Part shown: in pieces, positions 17,106-26,676 of the stretch
Position numbering within the stretch: position 1 is the first letter of the stretch
Layout: every line of letters begins with the position of its first letter
DNA from: Candidatus Gastranaerophilales bacterium
Lineage (GTDB): Bacteria > Cyanobacteriota > Vampirovibrionia > Gastranaerophilales > Gastranaerophilaceae
DNA length: 64,000 bases
Reading direction: 5' to 3'
Assembly: GCA_947624975.1 (NCBI GenBank)
Contig: CANQMP010000003.1
Span: forward strand, 1 to 64,000
Position numbers and translations under genes: made by a program
Notes under the pieces: generated by a model
The model's input: the letters and a program-made list of their open reading frames with translations, nothing else
Told to the model about the DNA's origin: nothing
The model's database searches: none

Positions 17106-19586
17106 ATGAAAAGTTCATATTTTCCGCAAGAAATAGAAAAAAAATGGCAAAAAATCTGGGAAGAAGAAAAAGCATTTAAAACCCCCGATGAAAGCGATAA
17201 ACCGAAATATTACGCACTTTCAATGTTTCCGTATCCGTCGGGAAAACTTCACATGGGTCATGTCAGAAATTACACCATAACGGATGTAATCGCACGTTTC
17301 AAAAAAATGAACGGATATAACGTTTTGCACCCGATGGGCTGGGACAGTTTCGGTCTGCCTGCCGAAAATGCCGCAATGAAACACGGAGCTAACCCCGAAA
17401 CTTGGACTGATGAAAATATAGCTTACATGACAAAACAACTCAAAATGCTCGGACTTTCTTACGATTGGGACAGAGAAGTTACAACCTGCAAACCCGATTA
17501 TTACAAATGGACTCAATGGCTTTTCTTACAGCTTTATAAAAAAGGATTAGCTTACAAAAAAGAGGCAGCAGTTAACTGGTGCGAAGAATGCGGAACGGTA
17601 CTTGCAAACGAACAGGTTATTGACGGTAAATGCTGGAGATGTGACCATGTCGTTGAGAAAAAATATCTGTCACAGTGGTTTTTGAAAATTACGGATTATG
17701 CCGAAGTTTTGCTAAAAGATTTGGACAAATTGACAGGCTGGGGCGACAACGTTAAAACCATGCAGGCAAACTGGATTGGAAAATCGGAAGGTGCGATATT
17801 CAGATTTCCCGTGGTTGACTGTGATGAAGTTAAAGAAATTCCCGTTTATACAACCCGTCCCGACACGGTTCACGGTATAACCTACCTTGTTGTTGCACCT
17901 GAATACAAGGATATTGAAAAACTCACAACATTCGAAAACAAAGAGGCGGTTGAAAAATATCGTGCAAATGCACGCAAAATGACTGAAATAGAAAGACTTT
18001 CCACCGAAAGAATAAAAACGGGCGTTCCTCTGGGAACTCACTGCAAAAACCCGTTCACGGGAGAGATTTTCCCGTTGTGGACTGCCGATTATGCTTTGGC
18101 AGAGTACGGAACAGGTGCGGTTATGGCAGTTCCGACGCATGATGAGCGTGATTTCGATTTTGCAAAAAAATATAATCTTCCGATGAAAGTGGTTATCCAA
18201 AACCCCGAAAATCCGTCAAACTGCGAGAATGAAGCTTATGTGGATGAAGGTGTTTTGATTAATTCAAATGAATTTAACGGAATGAAAAACACCGAAGCCA
18301 AAAAAGCGATTACGCAAAAGGCTGTAGACGGCGGTTTCGGGGAATTTAAAACGCAATACAGACTCAGAGATTGGCTGGTTTCCCGTCAAAGGTATTGGGG
18401 TGCTCCAATTCCTGTGGTTTATTGCGAAAAATGCGGAATACAACCCGTTCCTGAAGAACAATTACCTGTACTTTTGCCAAAGGATGTTGATTTCTCGGTT
18501 GTCGGCAAGTCACCTATCACGACATCAAAAACATTTGTCGAAACCACATGCCCTGTTTGCGGCGGAAAAGCAAGACGTGAAACGGATACAATGGATACTT
18601 TTGTCTGCTCGAGCTGGTATTATCTGAGATATTCGGATGCAAAAAACGATAAAATGCCGTTTGCAAAAGACAAAGTAAACCACTGGCTTCCCGTTGACCA
18701 GTATGTCGGCGGTATTGAGCATGCCATTTTGCACTTGCTTTATTCAAGATTTTTCACAAAAGCTCTGAAAGATTTGGGCTTGCTTGATTTTGACGAACCG
18801 TTTAAAAACCTCTTAACCCAGGGTATGGTTTTGAAAGACGGTTCAAAAATGTCAAAATCCAAAGGCAACACGGTTGATCCCGATGAAATTTTTGAAAACT
18901 ACGGTGCAGACACGGCAAGGCTGTTTATTCTGTCGGATTCACCGCCGTCAAGAGATTTTGACTGGTCTGATGCAGGTGTTGAAGGCTGCTATAAGTTCCT
19001 TAACAGAGTTTGGAGGCTTATTGCTTCAAATGCGGAAAATATTTCCGTCAATGTTTCAACTCCAAAAGCCCTGAAAAAGGAAAATGACGATTTGATACGC
19101 CTTGTTCATATTGCTATCAAGGGAATTACAAACGACATATCGAACGATTTTCAGTTCAATACGGTTATATCGAAGTACAGAGAGCTTGTAAACTCCATCT
19201 ATGACTGGCTTAACAAAAAATCTTCACTTGATGATGAGGACAAGTCTGTTTTGAGCTTTGCGACGGTAACTTTGCTTAAACTCATGTCACCCGTAACCGT
19301 TCATTTGAGCGAAGAAGCATGGCATGAACTCGGCGGAGAAGGCTCTATTCACTCTCAAAAGTGGTGTGAATGGGACGAAAACCTTGCAAAAGCAAGTTCT
19401 ATCACGCTTGTAGTACAAATTAACGGCAAGTTAAAGGATAAAATTGACGTTGATGAATCTTTATCCGAGGAAGAACTTAAACAGACGGCACTTAACAGTC
19501 CTAAGATTAAGGAATTAACGGCAGATAAGACTATCGTCAAAGTTATTGTCGTACCCAAAAAACTTGTAAACATTGTGGTAAAATAG
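17106..19586 (+). CDS. leuS: leucyl-tRNA synthetase
   Basis: FPYPSGKLHMGHVRNYTITDV, KMSKSKGNTVDP. Confidence 0.98.
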   Translation: MKSSYFPQEIEKKWQKIWEEEKAFKTPDESDKPKYYALSMFPYPSGKLHMGHVRNYTITDVIARFKKMNGYNVLHPMGWDSFGLPAENAAMKHGANPETWTDENIAYMTKQLKMLGLSYDWDREVTTCKPDYYKWTQWLFLQLYKKGLAYKKEAAVNWCEECGTVLANEQVIDGKCWRCDHVVEKKYLSQWFLKITDYAEVLLKDLDKLTGWGDNVKTMQANWIGKSEGAIFRFPVVDCDEVKEIPVYTTRPDTVHGITYLVVAPEYKDIEKLTTFENKEAVEKYRANARKMTEIERLSTERIKTGVPLGTHCKNPFTGEIFPLWTADYALAEYGTGAVMAVPTHDERDFDFAKKYNLPMKVVIQNPENPSNCENEAYVDEGVLINSNEFNGMKNTEAKKAITQKAVDGGFGEFKTQYRLRDWLVSRQRYWGAPIPVVYCEKCGIQPVPEEQLPVLLPKDVDFSVVGKSPITTSKTFVETTCPVCGGKARRETDTMDTFVCSSWYYLRYSDAKNDKMPFAKDKVNHWLPVDQYVGGIEHAILHLLYSRFFTKALKDLGLLDFDEPFKNLLTQGMVLKDGSKMSKSKGNTVDPDEIFENYGADTARLFILSDSPPSRDFDWSDAGVEGCYKFLNRVWRLIASNAENISVNVSTPKALKKENDDLIRLVHIAIKGITNDISNDFQFNTVISKYRELVNSIYDWLNKKSSLDDEDKSVLSFATVTLLKLMSPVTVHLSEEAWHELGGEGSIHSQKWCEWDENLAKASSITLVVQINGKLKDKIDVDESLSEEELKQTALNSPKIKELTADKTIVKVIVVPKKLVNIVVK

Positions 19587-19589
19587 GAA

Positions 19590-20558
19590 TTAGGGTTCGC
19601 AAAGCAGTACGGTACCGATTAAAATCGCACCATCAACAGATTTTATAACCTTAAATTTCCTATATCCCCATTCTTCAAGCATAGGTTTTATACCGAAGAA
19701 TTGCTCATAATTATGATAAATTGATATCAATAATTTCGGTTTTTGAGTAAGTATAGTTTCTTTTGCTCCCAAAAGCATATATTTTTCATAACCTTCAATG
19801 TCGGATTTAATTAGACCGACATTTATATTATGCTCTTTAACATAAGAATCCAGAGTTATCTGCTTGATATCGTTTCCTGATTGATTAATTGAAGCACAAG
19901 CATCACCGTCACCGCATATCGAAACCATACATTCTTTATCGCCTAATGCATACCTTTCGGTAACAACATTCGTTAAATTATTCAATTTCAAAGTTTTTTG
20001 TAACAGTTCATAACTTTGTTTGCCCGGTTCAAAAATATACAAAGGTGCATCGCTGTATTTTCTGAATACCAAGGCACTGTCACCGATAAACCCGCCAATA
20101 TCAATAATTGAACGGTTTTTTAAAACAGGCAGATCATTGAAAAAATTTATCATATAATCATAATACAATACCCCTATTTCAAAATGATTTATCGGTAAAA
20201 TATAATTTTTATATGAATATGTCCCGTCTGGTCTGTGTTTAATTTTTTTAATGAAATCATGTTTAACATGTTTCAACGCCATTGTTTCATCCAAGTCAAA
20301 CAGCGGTATTTTTTTCTCATCTGAAGAAATTGAAATTTTTATTCTTTCTAAAATCTTTTGAATGGTTTTTACGCTATTTTCATCAAGATTATTGATAAGT
20401 TTCAAATAATCATCTTCGTTTAAACCGTTTTTTACAAACTCAGAATAATTGTCTAAGATAAATTTGCGTTCAGAACCATCGTTAAAATAATACTTTTTGA
20501 CTCCGAATTTGTACTTTAACAAATAAATAATATCAGACAACTTTTCAAACAAATTCAC
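19590..20558 (-). CDS. FkbM family methyltransferase
   Basis: SIIDIGGFIGDSALVFRKY...LIKSDIEGYEKYMLLGAKETI. Confidence 0.88.
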   Translation of the reverse strand: MNLFEKLSDIIYLLKYKFGVKKYYFNDGSERKFILDNYSEFVKNGLNEDDYLKLINNLDENSVKTIQKILERIKISISSDEKKIPLFDLDETMALKHVKHDFIKKIKHRPDGTYSYKNYILPINHFEIGVLYYDYMINFFNDLPVLKNRSIIDIGGFIGDSALVFRKYSDAPLYIFEPGKQSYELLQKTLKLNNLTNVVTERYALGDKECMVSICGDGDACASINQSGNDIKQITLDSYVKEHNINVGLIKSDIEGYEKYMLLGAKETILTQKPKLLISIYHNYEQFFGIKPMLEEWGYRKFKVIKSVDGAILIGTVLLCEP

Positions 20559-20602
20559 GCTATTTCCTCAACTAAACAGTAATAATAAATATTAAAAATT
20601 AT

Positions 20603-20626
20603 TTTATGAACATATATGTTCATAAA
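20603..20626. promoter_or_regulatory. 24-bp perfect palindrome TTTATGAACATATATGTTCATAAA
   Basis: In the divergent gap between the FkbM methyltransferase and XRE genes. Confidence 0.6.
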
Positions 20627-20676
20627 TGAAATTATAAGTTGTGAAAAAATTTTGTCAAGCGAGTTAGAATACAAGA

Positions 20677-20901
20677 ATGCTCGATAAAAAACAAGTATTA
20701 GATAAATTAGCAGAAAATATCAGAGTTGAAAGGGCAAGAAAAAATTTTTCTCAGGAGTATCTTGCCGAAAAAGCCAATATTACCCCTCAACATCTTTACA
20801 GAATTGAAAATGCAAAAGTTTGCCCGACTATACTGGTTGTTGCAAATATCGCATCAGCATTGGATAAAACTTTGAACGATTTACTGCCCGTAAATATGTA
20901 A
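20677..20901 (+). CDS. XRE-family helix-turn-helix regulator
   Basis: ARKNFSQEYLAEKANITPQHLYRIENAKVCPTI. Confidence 0.88.
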   Translation: MLDKKQVLDKLAENIRVERARKNFSQEYLAEKANITPQHLYRIENAKVCPTILVVANIASALDKTLNDLLPVNM

Positions 20902-20972
20902 TATTTACAAATTGTTAAATTTAAGCCTTGATATATTTATGTATTATAATATTCTTAAAAGAGGGATGAGAA

Positions 20973-22349
20973 TTGAATAAGAAATATTATTTTATAGCAA
21001 TAGGCGGAGTAGGAATGAGCGGACTGGCAAAGTATCTGCTTGAAAACGGCTGTGAAGTTTCGGGTTCGGATATTGTTGACAGCAAATATATTGATAAATT
21101 AAGGAAATTAGGTGCTAAGGTTTACATAGGTCAAAAGAAAGAAAATGTTCCCGAAGATGCCGTAATTGTCGCAAGTACTGCAATACGCGAGAATAACCCC
21201 GAGATGATTAGGGCAAAAGAATTGGGGCTGAAAGTTTACCACCGCTCGGATATTCTTGCGGAGATTTCAAGATGGGGCAAGTTCTTTTTGGGATTTTCGG
21301 GGACTCACGGCAAAACAACCACAAGCGGGCTTTGCTCTTACGTACTTGAAAAAGCGGGACTTTTGCCCTCTTACGTTGTCGGCGGAATTATTCCCGATAT
21401 AGGGACGAATGCTCATTGTCAAAACGGAAAATTTTTCTGTGCCGAGCTGGATGAAAGCGACGGAACGATAGTTAAGTATTCGCCAAATATCTGCGTTGTA
21501 AATAATCTTGAAGCAGATCACCTTGATTTTTATAAAGACGGTTTGAAATCCATATTAGAAACTTTTGAAAAATTTATTTCTCATATTCCGAATTCTTCTA
21601 TTGTCTTGATAAATAAAGACTGTACGGGTGCAAAACAGCTCCACGGGCATAAAACATTGACATTCGGGCTTTCGGATGCGGATTACACGGCAAAAAACAT
21701 TGAGTTTAAAACCGATGGCACGACATTTGATGTTTATTATAAAGACAAATTTTTAACCGATTTAAAAATTATTATTCGCGGAAAACACAACGTCTATAAC
21801 GCTTTGTCCGTTATGGCAAGTTTGCATCAGGCGGGAGTTGATATCGAAAAAGTTAAACCGCATTTTGCAACCTTCACAGGCATGGGCAGACGCTTTCAAA
21901 AGGTCGGAGAATTTGACGGGGTAACTGTTTATGATGATTACGCCCACCATCCGACGGAAATCAAAGCGACACTTTCATCGGCACTCGGAATGACGGGTAA
22001 AAACGTTATCGCAGTCTTTCAGCCTCACAGATATACGAGATTAAAAAATTTATGGAACGAATTTTTAACCTCCTTTGAAGGTGTCGATAAAGTCGTTGTA
22101 ACAGATGTTTATTCGGCATCGGAAGATGTAATCGAGGGAATAAATTCCGAAAACTTTGTAAAAGATTTGTCCGCAAATTGCAGGATTCCTTGTGAATACA
22201 TTTCGGGTTCTATCGCAGATGTCGCAAGGGTATTGTATCCCTCACTCAAAGAAAACGATGTTGTAATAGGACTTGGAGCAGGTACAATTACCGATTTGGC
22301 AAAAGAGCTTATTGCGGTAAAAAATGAGGTTATGGAAATTGCTCATTGA
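20973..22349 (+). CDS. murC: UDP-N-acetylmuramate--L-alanine ligase (TTG start)
   Basis: FIAIGGVGMSGLAKYLL, GTHGKTTTSGL, DDYAHHPTEIKATL. Confidence 0.96.
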   Translation: MNKKYYFIAIGGVGMSGLAKYLLENGCEVSGSDIVDSKYIDKLRKLGAKVYIGQKKENVPEDAVIVASTAIRENNPEMIRAKELGLKVYHRSDILAEISRWGKFFLGFSGTHGKTTTSGLCSYVLEKAGLLPSYVVGGIIPDIGTNAHCQNGKFFCAELDESDGTIVKYSPNICVVNNLEADHLDFYKDGLKSILETFEKFISHIPNSSIVLINKDCTGAKQLHGHKTLTFGLSDADYTAKNIEFKTDGTTFDVYYKDKFLTDLKIIIRGKHNVYNALSVMASLHQAGVDIEKVKPHFATFTGMGRRFQKVGEFDGVTVYDDYAHHPTEIKATLSSALGMTGKNVIAVFQPHRYTRLKNLWNEFLTSFEGVDKVVVTDVYSASEDVIEGINSENFVKDLSANCRIPCEYISGSIADVARVLYPSLKENDVVIGLGAGTITDLAKELIAVKNEVMEIAH

Positions 22350-23199
22350 AAAAGATTTTGAGATAAAAAAACTTACATCTTTTAAAATCGGCGGAAAAAT
22401 CGCAAAAGTGTATTTTCCCGAAACCGTTGATGAATTTCTTCAGGCACTGGATGCGGAACCTGAAGCTTATGTTGCGGGAAATCTTTCAAACACACTCGTT
22501 TGCTCTGACGGTTTTGACGGTGCTTTAATTTTGACCGCAAAACTTGATGATGTAAATATTAACGGGAATAATATTTTGGCACAAGCCGGTGTAAAAGGCC
22601 CGAAATTGGCACAAATTGCTTGTGAAAATGCTTTGAGCGGTTTGGAATTTTTAATCGGTTTTCCGGGGTCAGTCGGCGGTGAAATCTTTATGAACGCTTC
22701 GGCAAACGGGCAGGTAATATCCGATTACGTAAAGAGTGTAAAAGTTTTTGACAGAGAAAAAGGCGTTCTGTCGTTGAATAAGTCTGATATGGATTTCGGC
22801 TACAGAACATCGATTTGTCAAAAAAAGAATTATACCGTTCTTGAAGCGGAATTTGAGCTTATTTCCTCGCCGTCCGAGGCAATAAAAAAGAGAATGGATG
22901 CGAATTTGGAATTTCGCAAATCTCACCAGCCGCTTTTAAACTTGCCAAATTGCGGAAGTGTTTTCAGAAATCCTCAAGGGTATTCTGCGGGTAAATTGCT
23001 TGACGAATGCGGATTTAGAGGTAAAAGATGCGGCGGAGTCAAGGTTTGGGATAACCATGCAAATTTTATAGTTAATGATAACAACGGAACGTCGGACGAT
23101 GTTTTGAACTTGATGTTAGAAATGAAATCTAAAGTTAAAGAGAAATTCGGCATTGAGCTGAATTCCGAAATATGCTTTTTGGGAGAGGTGAAATTATGA
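22324..23199 (+). CDS. murB: UDP-N-acetylenolpyruvoylglucosamine reductase
   Basis: LTSFKIGGKIAKVYFP, GFPGSVGGEIFMNASANGQ, GSVFRNP. Confidence 0.95.
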   Translation: MRLWKLLIEKDFEIKKLTSFKIGGKIAKVYFPETVDEFLQALDAEPEAYVAGNLSNTLVCSDGFDGALILTAKLDDVNINGNNILAQAGVKGPKLAQIACENALSGLEFLIGFPGSVGGEIFMNASANGQVISDYVKSVKVFDREKGVLSLNKSDMDFGYRTSICQKKNYTVLEAEFELISSPSEAIKKRMDANLEFRKSHQPLLNLPNCGSVFRNPQGYSAGKLLDECGFRGKRCGGVKVWDNHANFIVNDNNGTSDDVLNLMLEMKSKVKEKFGIELNSEICFLGEVKL

Positions 23200-24128
23200 T
23201 TAATAAAAATTCTAAAATAGCCGTACTTGCAGGCGGAATGTCATCGGAAGCGGAAGTTTCCATGAGGTCGGGAAAAGGATGTTACGATGCTTTAAAACGA
23301 CTCGGTTACGCTAATGCGGAACTCGTTGTTGTTGATAAAAATATTGCCGAAAAACTTAAAGACGGTAAATACGATGCCGCATACAACGCATTACACGGCA
23401 AATACGGTGAGGACGGATGTATTCAGGGACTGCTTGAAATCCTGCAAATTCCCTATACGGGCTGCGGAGTTATGGCTAGTTCCGTCTGTATGAACAAAGA
23501 ATACACAAAACGGATACTTTCTACGGATAAAACAATTCCGCTTATTAAATCGGTTTTTGTAAGAAAAGGGGAAAACGTTAAGGAAAAAACGAAAGACCTC
23601 AAATATCCGCTTATCACAAAACCCGTAAGTGAAGGGTCGAGTTTCGGAATGACAAAGGTAAACACACCCGATGAACTTGAAAGTGCATACAAAAAGGCAG
23701 TTAAATACAATGACGATGTACTTATCGAGGAATATCTCGTAGGAATTTGTGCAACAGTCGGTGTTTTACAGGGGGATAAAGGGTTATTTGCAACCGAAAT
23801 TCTTGAATTAAGACCGAAAAACGAATGGTATGATTACGAGGCGAAATACACTAAAGGGATGACGGAATTTATTCTTCCCGCCGAACTGTCAGATGACATG
23901 ACAAAACGGGTAAAGGAAATTGCGGTAAAAGCTTTTGAAAAAGCAGGCTGCAGCGGTGTTTCAAGAATAGATTTTCTCATAGTCGATGATATTCCTTATG
24001 TTCTGGAAATCAATACCAGTCCCGGAATGACCGAAACAAGCGACCTTCCGGCACAGGCAAATGCCATGGGAATTAATTACGATAATCTGGTACAATTAAT
24101 ATTAAACAGTGCAGGGTTGAATAAATAA
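23196..24128 (+). CDS. ddl: D-alanine--D-alanine ligase
   Basis: AVLAGGMSSEAEVSMRSG, LHGKYGEDGCIQGLLE, INTSPGMTETS. Confidence 0.95.
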   Translation: MINKNSKIAVLAGGMSSEAEVSMRSGKGCYDALKRLGYANAELVVVDKNIAEKLKDGKYDAAYNALHGKYGEDGCIQGLLEILQIPYTGCGVMASSVCMNKEYTKRILSTDKTIPLIKSVFVRKGENVKEKTKDLKYPLITKPVSEGSSFGMTKVNTPDELESAYKKAVKYNDDVLIEEYLVGICATVGVLQGDKGLFATEILELRPKNEWYDYEAKYTKGMTEFILPAELSDDMTKRVKEIAVKAFEKAGCSGVSRIDFLIVDDIPYVLEINTSPGMTETSDLPAQANAMGINYDNLVQLILNSAGLNK

Positions 24129-24994
24129 TGACGGAAAATATCGAAAACGAAACAGATACCTCAATACCCGAAGGCAAACATCTTGTCAAAAAGAAACGCC
24201 GTGAAAGGATTGTGAGAAAAGGCAGACTTAAACAGGAGCGTTTACGTGTTCTTGTGCGGATGCTTTTATCTATCATTTTTATTGCGGGAATTTATTACGG
24301 TTCAAAGTGTCAAAGCTGGTATTTGCCAAAGGACGCCTTTAACAAAGCAGGTTCGGGCAGTGTTGAAATTATAAATAACAATATTGTTCCCTCATACAAA
24401 ATTCTTACGTTGTTAAAAAGCAGTAATGTCCCGAATGTTCCGCTTTATATGGCAAAAACGGATTATATAAAAAAAGAATTGATGAAACTGACTCCTATTG
24501 AGAATGTCTATATAAGGCGTTACGCTTTTCCTGCGAGAATGCAGATAATTGTTCGTGAAAGAATTCCCGTTATAAGGATTTCTCCTGACGAAAAAGTTGC
24601 ACCCGTTGCGGTGTTTACGTCTGACGGCAAAATTATCGGCAAAGAATATATGCCGTTCAAGTCCGAAAACGACACAATACTGGTACTTTCCTACGGAAAC
24701 AAGGGGGATGATTACCATAAATGGGATTTGGCAAAAATAAAAGAAATCCAAAAAATCACCAGATATGTGGAAACTTATGCCGAAGAACCCGTTGAATACA
24801 TAGATTTCAGACAACCCGACAATGTTTTTATAAAAGTCAAAACGGTTAATATCAGACTCGGGAAACTTGATGATGATGTTTATAACAGGATTATGAGGAT
24901 ACCTTCAATATTACCGCAGGTGAAACTCGTCGATTCAAAAGTCAAGTATCTCGATTTGAGCTGGGAAAAGGTTAATTATTTGAAGTTACAGTAA
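24128..24994 (+). CDS. ftsQ: FtsQ/DivIB-like POTRA cell-division protein
   Basis: N-terminal TM, POTRA-like region; follows ddl. Confidence 0.7.
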   Translation: MTENIENETDTSIPEGKHLVKKKRRERIVRKGRLKQERLRVLVRMLLSIIFIAGIYYGSKCQSWYLPKDAFNKAGSGSVEIINNNIVPSYKILTLLKSSNVPNVPLYMAKTDYIKKELMKLTPIENVYIRRYAFPARMQIIVRERIPVIRISPDEKVAPVAVFTSDGKIIGKEYMPFKSENDTILVLSYGNKGDDYHKWDLAKIKEIQKITRYVETYAEEPVEYIDFRQPDNVFIKVKTVNIRLGKLDDDVYNRIMRIPSILPQVKLVDSKVKYLDLSWEKVNYLKLQ

Positions 24995-25003
24995 GGAGAT
25001 TTT

Positions 25004-26401
25004 ATGAAAGTTGCTATTGCACAAGTCAGATTAAAAACAGGAGATTTTAAATTTAATCTTGAAAATATAATTGCAAACGTAAAAGGTGATTACGATTTAA
25101 TAGTTTTTCCGCAGTGCGATATTGAAGAATTGGGCGGAAAAGATTTATGCCTTGATGAGAAATGTTTGAACGCACAAGCGGATTTTTTTGATGAAATTGC
25201 GAACAGAAATTTTCCGCAAAACATTTTACTCGGCGATGTTTTAATCAGAAACGGCGAGGTGGAAATATCTGACGACGGTTATTATGAAATTTGCGGTGAA
25301 AAAGTTTTCGTATCGGATACTTTTCTCGCTGATGTCGACTGTGATTTGTATGTTTTGGCAAAGAACAAATATTTCACGATTGATTGCGATTTTGCACAAA
25401 GTATTGAAACGAAATGCAATTTTGTTTACGTTAACGCACTTTCGATAGCCGATGAAAATGTTTATGCGGGCGGAAGTTTTGCAAAAAACAAGAACAACGA
25501 ATTTGTTCTGCAAATGCCTTTATGCAAAGAGCAATTCAGCGTTGTTGACTTTTCGGGTTCGTGCGTTTTTGTAAATGACGGGTTTGAAAAGCAGGTTGTT
25601 GATGTTATGGTTTTTGCACTCAAAGAGTATTGCGAAAACACAGGGTTTAACAAGGTTGTGCTTGGGCTTTCGGGCGGAATTGACAGTGCCTTGACGGCTG
25701 TGCTTGCGGTTCAGGCTTTAGGGGCTGAAAATGTTTTGGGAATTCTCATGCCGAGTATGTTTTCATCTGCGGGAAGCGTGACTGACAGCTTGGATTTGGC
25801 ACGCAATTTGGGAATAAATACCGTTACCGAACCTATAACATCACTTTTTGACGCCTTTATGGAAGGAAGGACAAGAGAACACGACTTAGCCGAAGAAAAT
25901 TTGCAGGCACGTTTGAGGGCTTTGATTTTGATGTTTTATTCAAATCGGGAGAACAGACTTCTGCTTTCGACAGGAAACAAATCCGAAAGTGCAATGGGTT
26001 TCGGGACTTTGTACGGGGATTTGGCAGGCGGATTTAACATGATTTGCGATTTAACAAAAACGAGAGTTTATAAGGTTGCAAATTATTTGAACGGAAGGAA
26101 AGAGGTCATTCCGCAGGCGATTATTGACAAAGCACCGTCTGCCGAACTTCATCCTAATCAGAAAGATCAGGACAGATTACCCGAATATGCCGTTCTTGAC
26201 GATATTATAGAAAAATACGTTGAACAGAACCTTCCTATTGAAGAAATTTATAAATCTTATGACAGTTCGCTTGTTGACGACGTTATCAAAAAGATTTACA
26301 GAATGCAGTTTAAGCGTCATCAGGGATGTTCGGGCGTAAGGTTAACCGAGCGGGCATTCTGCAAGGGTACGGATTTTCCCGTTGTTCAAAGGTTTTATTA
26401 A
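25004..26401 (+). CDS. nadE: NAD+ synthase with degenerate N-terminal nitrilase-like domain
   Basis: VVLGLSGGIDSALTAVLAVQALG; LLLSTGNKSESAMGFGTLYGDLAGGF. Confidence 0.92.
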   Translation: MKVAIAQVRLKTGDFKFNLENIIANVKGDYDLIVFPQCDIEELGGKDLCLDEKCLNAQADFFDEIANRNFPQNILLGDVLIRNGEVEISDDGYYEICGEKVFVSDTFLADVDCDLYVLAKNKYFTIDCDFAQSIETKCNFVYVNALSIADENVYAGGSFAKNKNNEFVLQMPLCKEQFSVVDFSGSCVFVNDGFEKQVVDVMVFALKEYCENTGFNKVVLGLSGGIDSALTAVLAVQALGAENVLGILMPSMFSSAGSVTDSLDLARNLGINTVTEPITSLFDAFMEGRTREHDLAEENLQARLRALILMFYSNRENRLLLSTGNKSESAMGFGTLYGDLAGGFNMICDLTKTRVYKVANYLNGRKEVIPQAIIDKAPSAELHPNQKDQDRLPEYAVLDDIIEKYVEQNLPIEEIYKSYDSSLVDDVIKKIYRMQFKRHQGCSGVRLTERAFCKGTDFPVVQRFY

Positions 26402-26484
26402 AATTTATCCTGGTTGACTGCCTGAGTGTATGATTGTATTCGTCCTGAAACCTTTAATAATGGTTTTAAAAGGAGGAAAAAATT

Positions 26485-26676
26485 ATGCACGCATTAAGAA
26501 TTATTGCCTACATTTTAGTCATCATCGGTGCTTTGAACTGGGGTTTGGTCGGATTTTTCAACATAGACCTTGTTTCAATGCTTTTCGGAGAAATGACACT
26601 TGTTTCAAGAATTGTTTATTCATTAATCGGTATCAGTGCGATTATTTATCTGCTTCTTTCATACCGAGATATTTAA
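26485..26676 (+). CDS. DUF378-like small membrane protein
   Basis: MHALRIIAYILVIIGALNWGLVGFFNIDLVSMLFGEMTLVSRIVYSLIGISAIIYLL; AGGAGG upstream. Confidence 0.8.
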   Translation: MHALRIIAYILVIIGALNWGLVGFFNIDLVSMLFGEMTLVSRIVYSLIGISAIIYLLLSYRDI

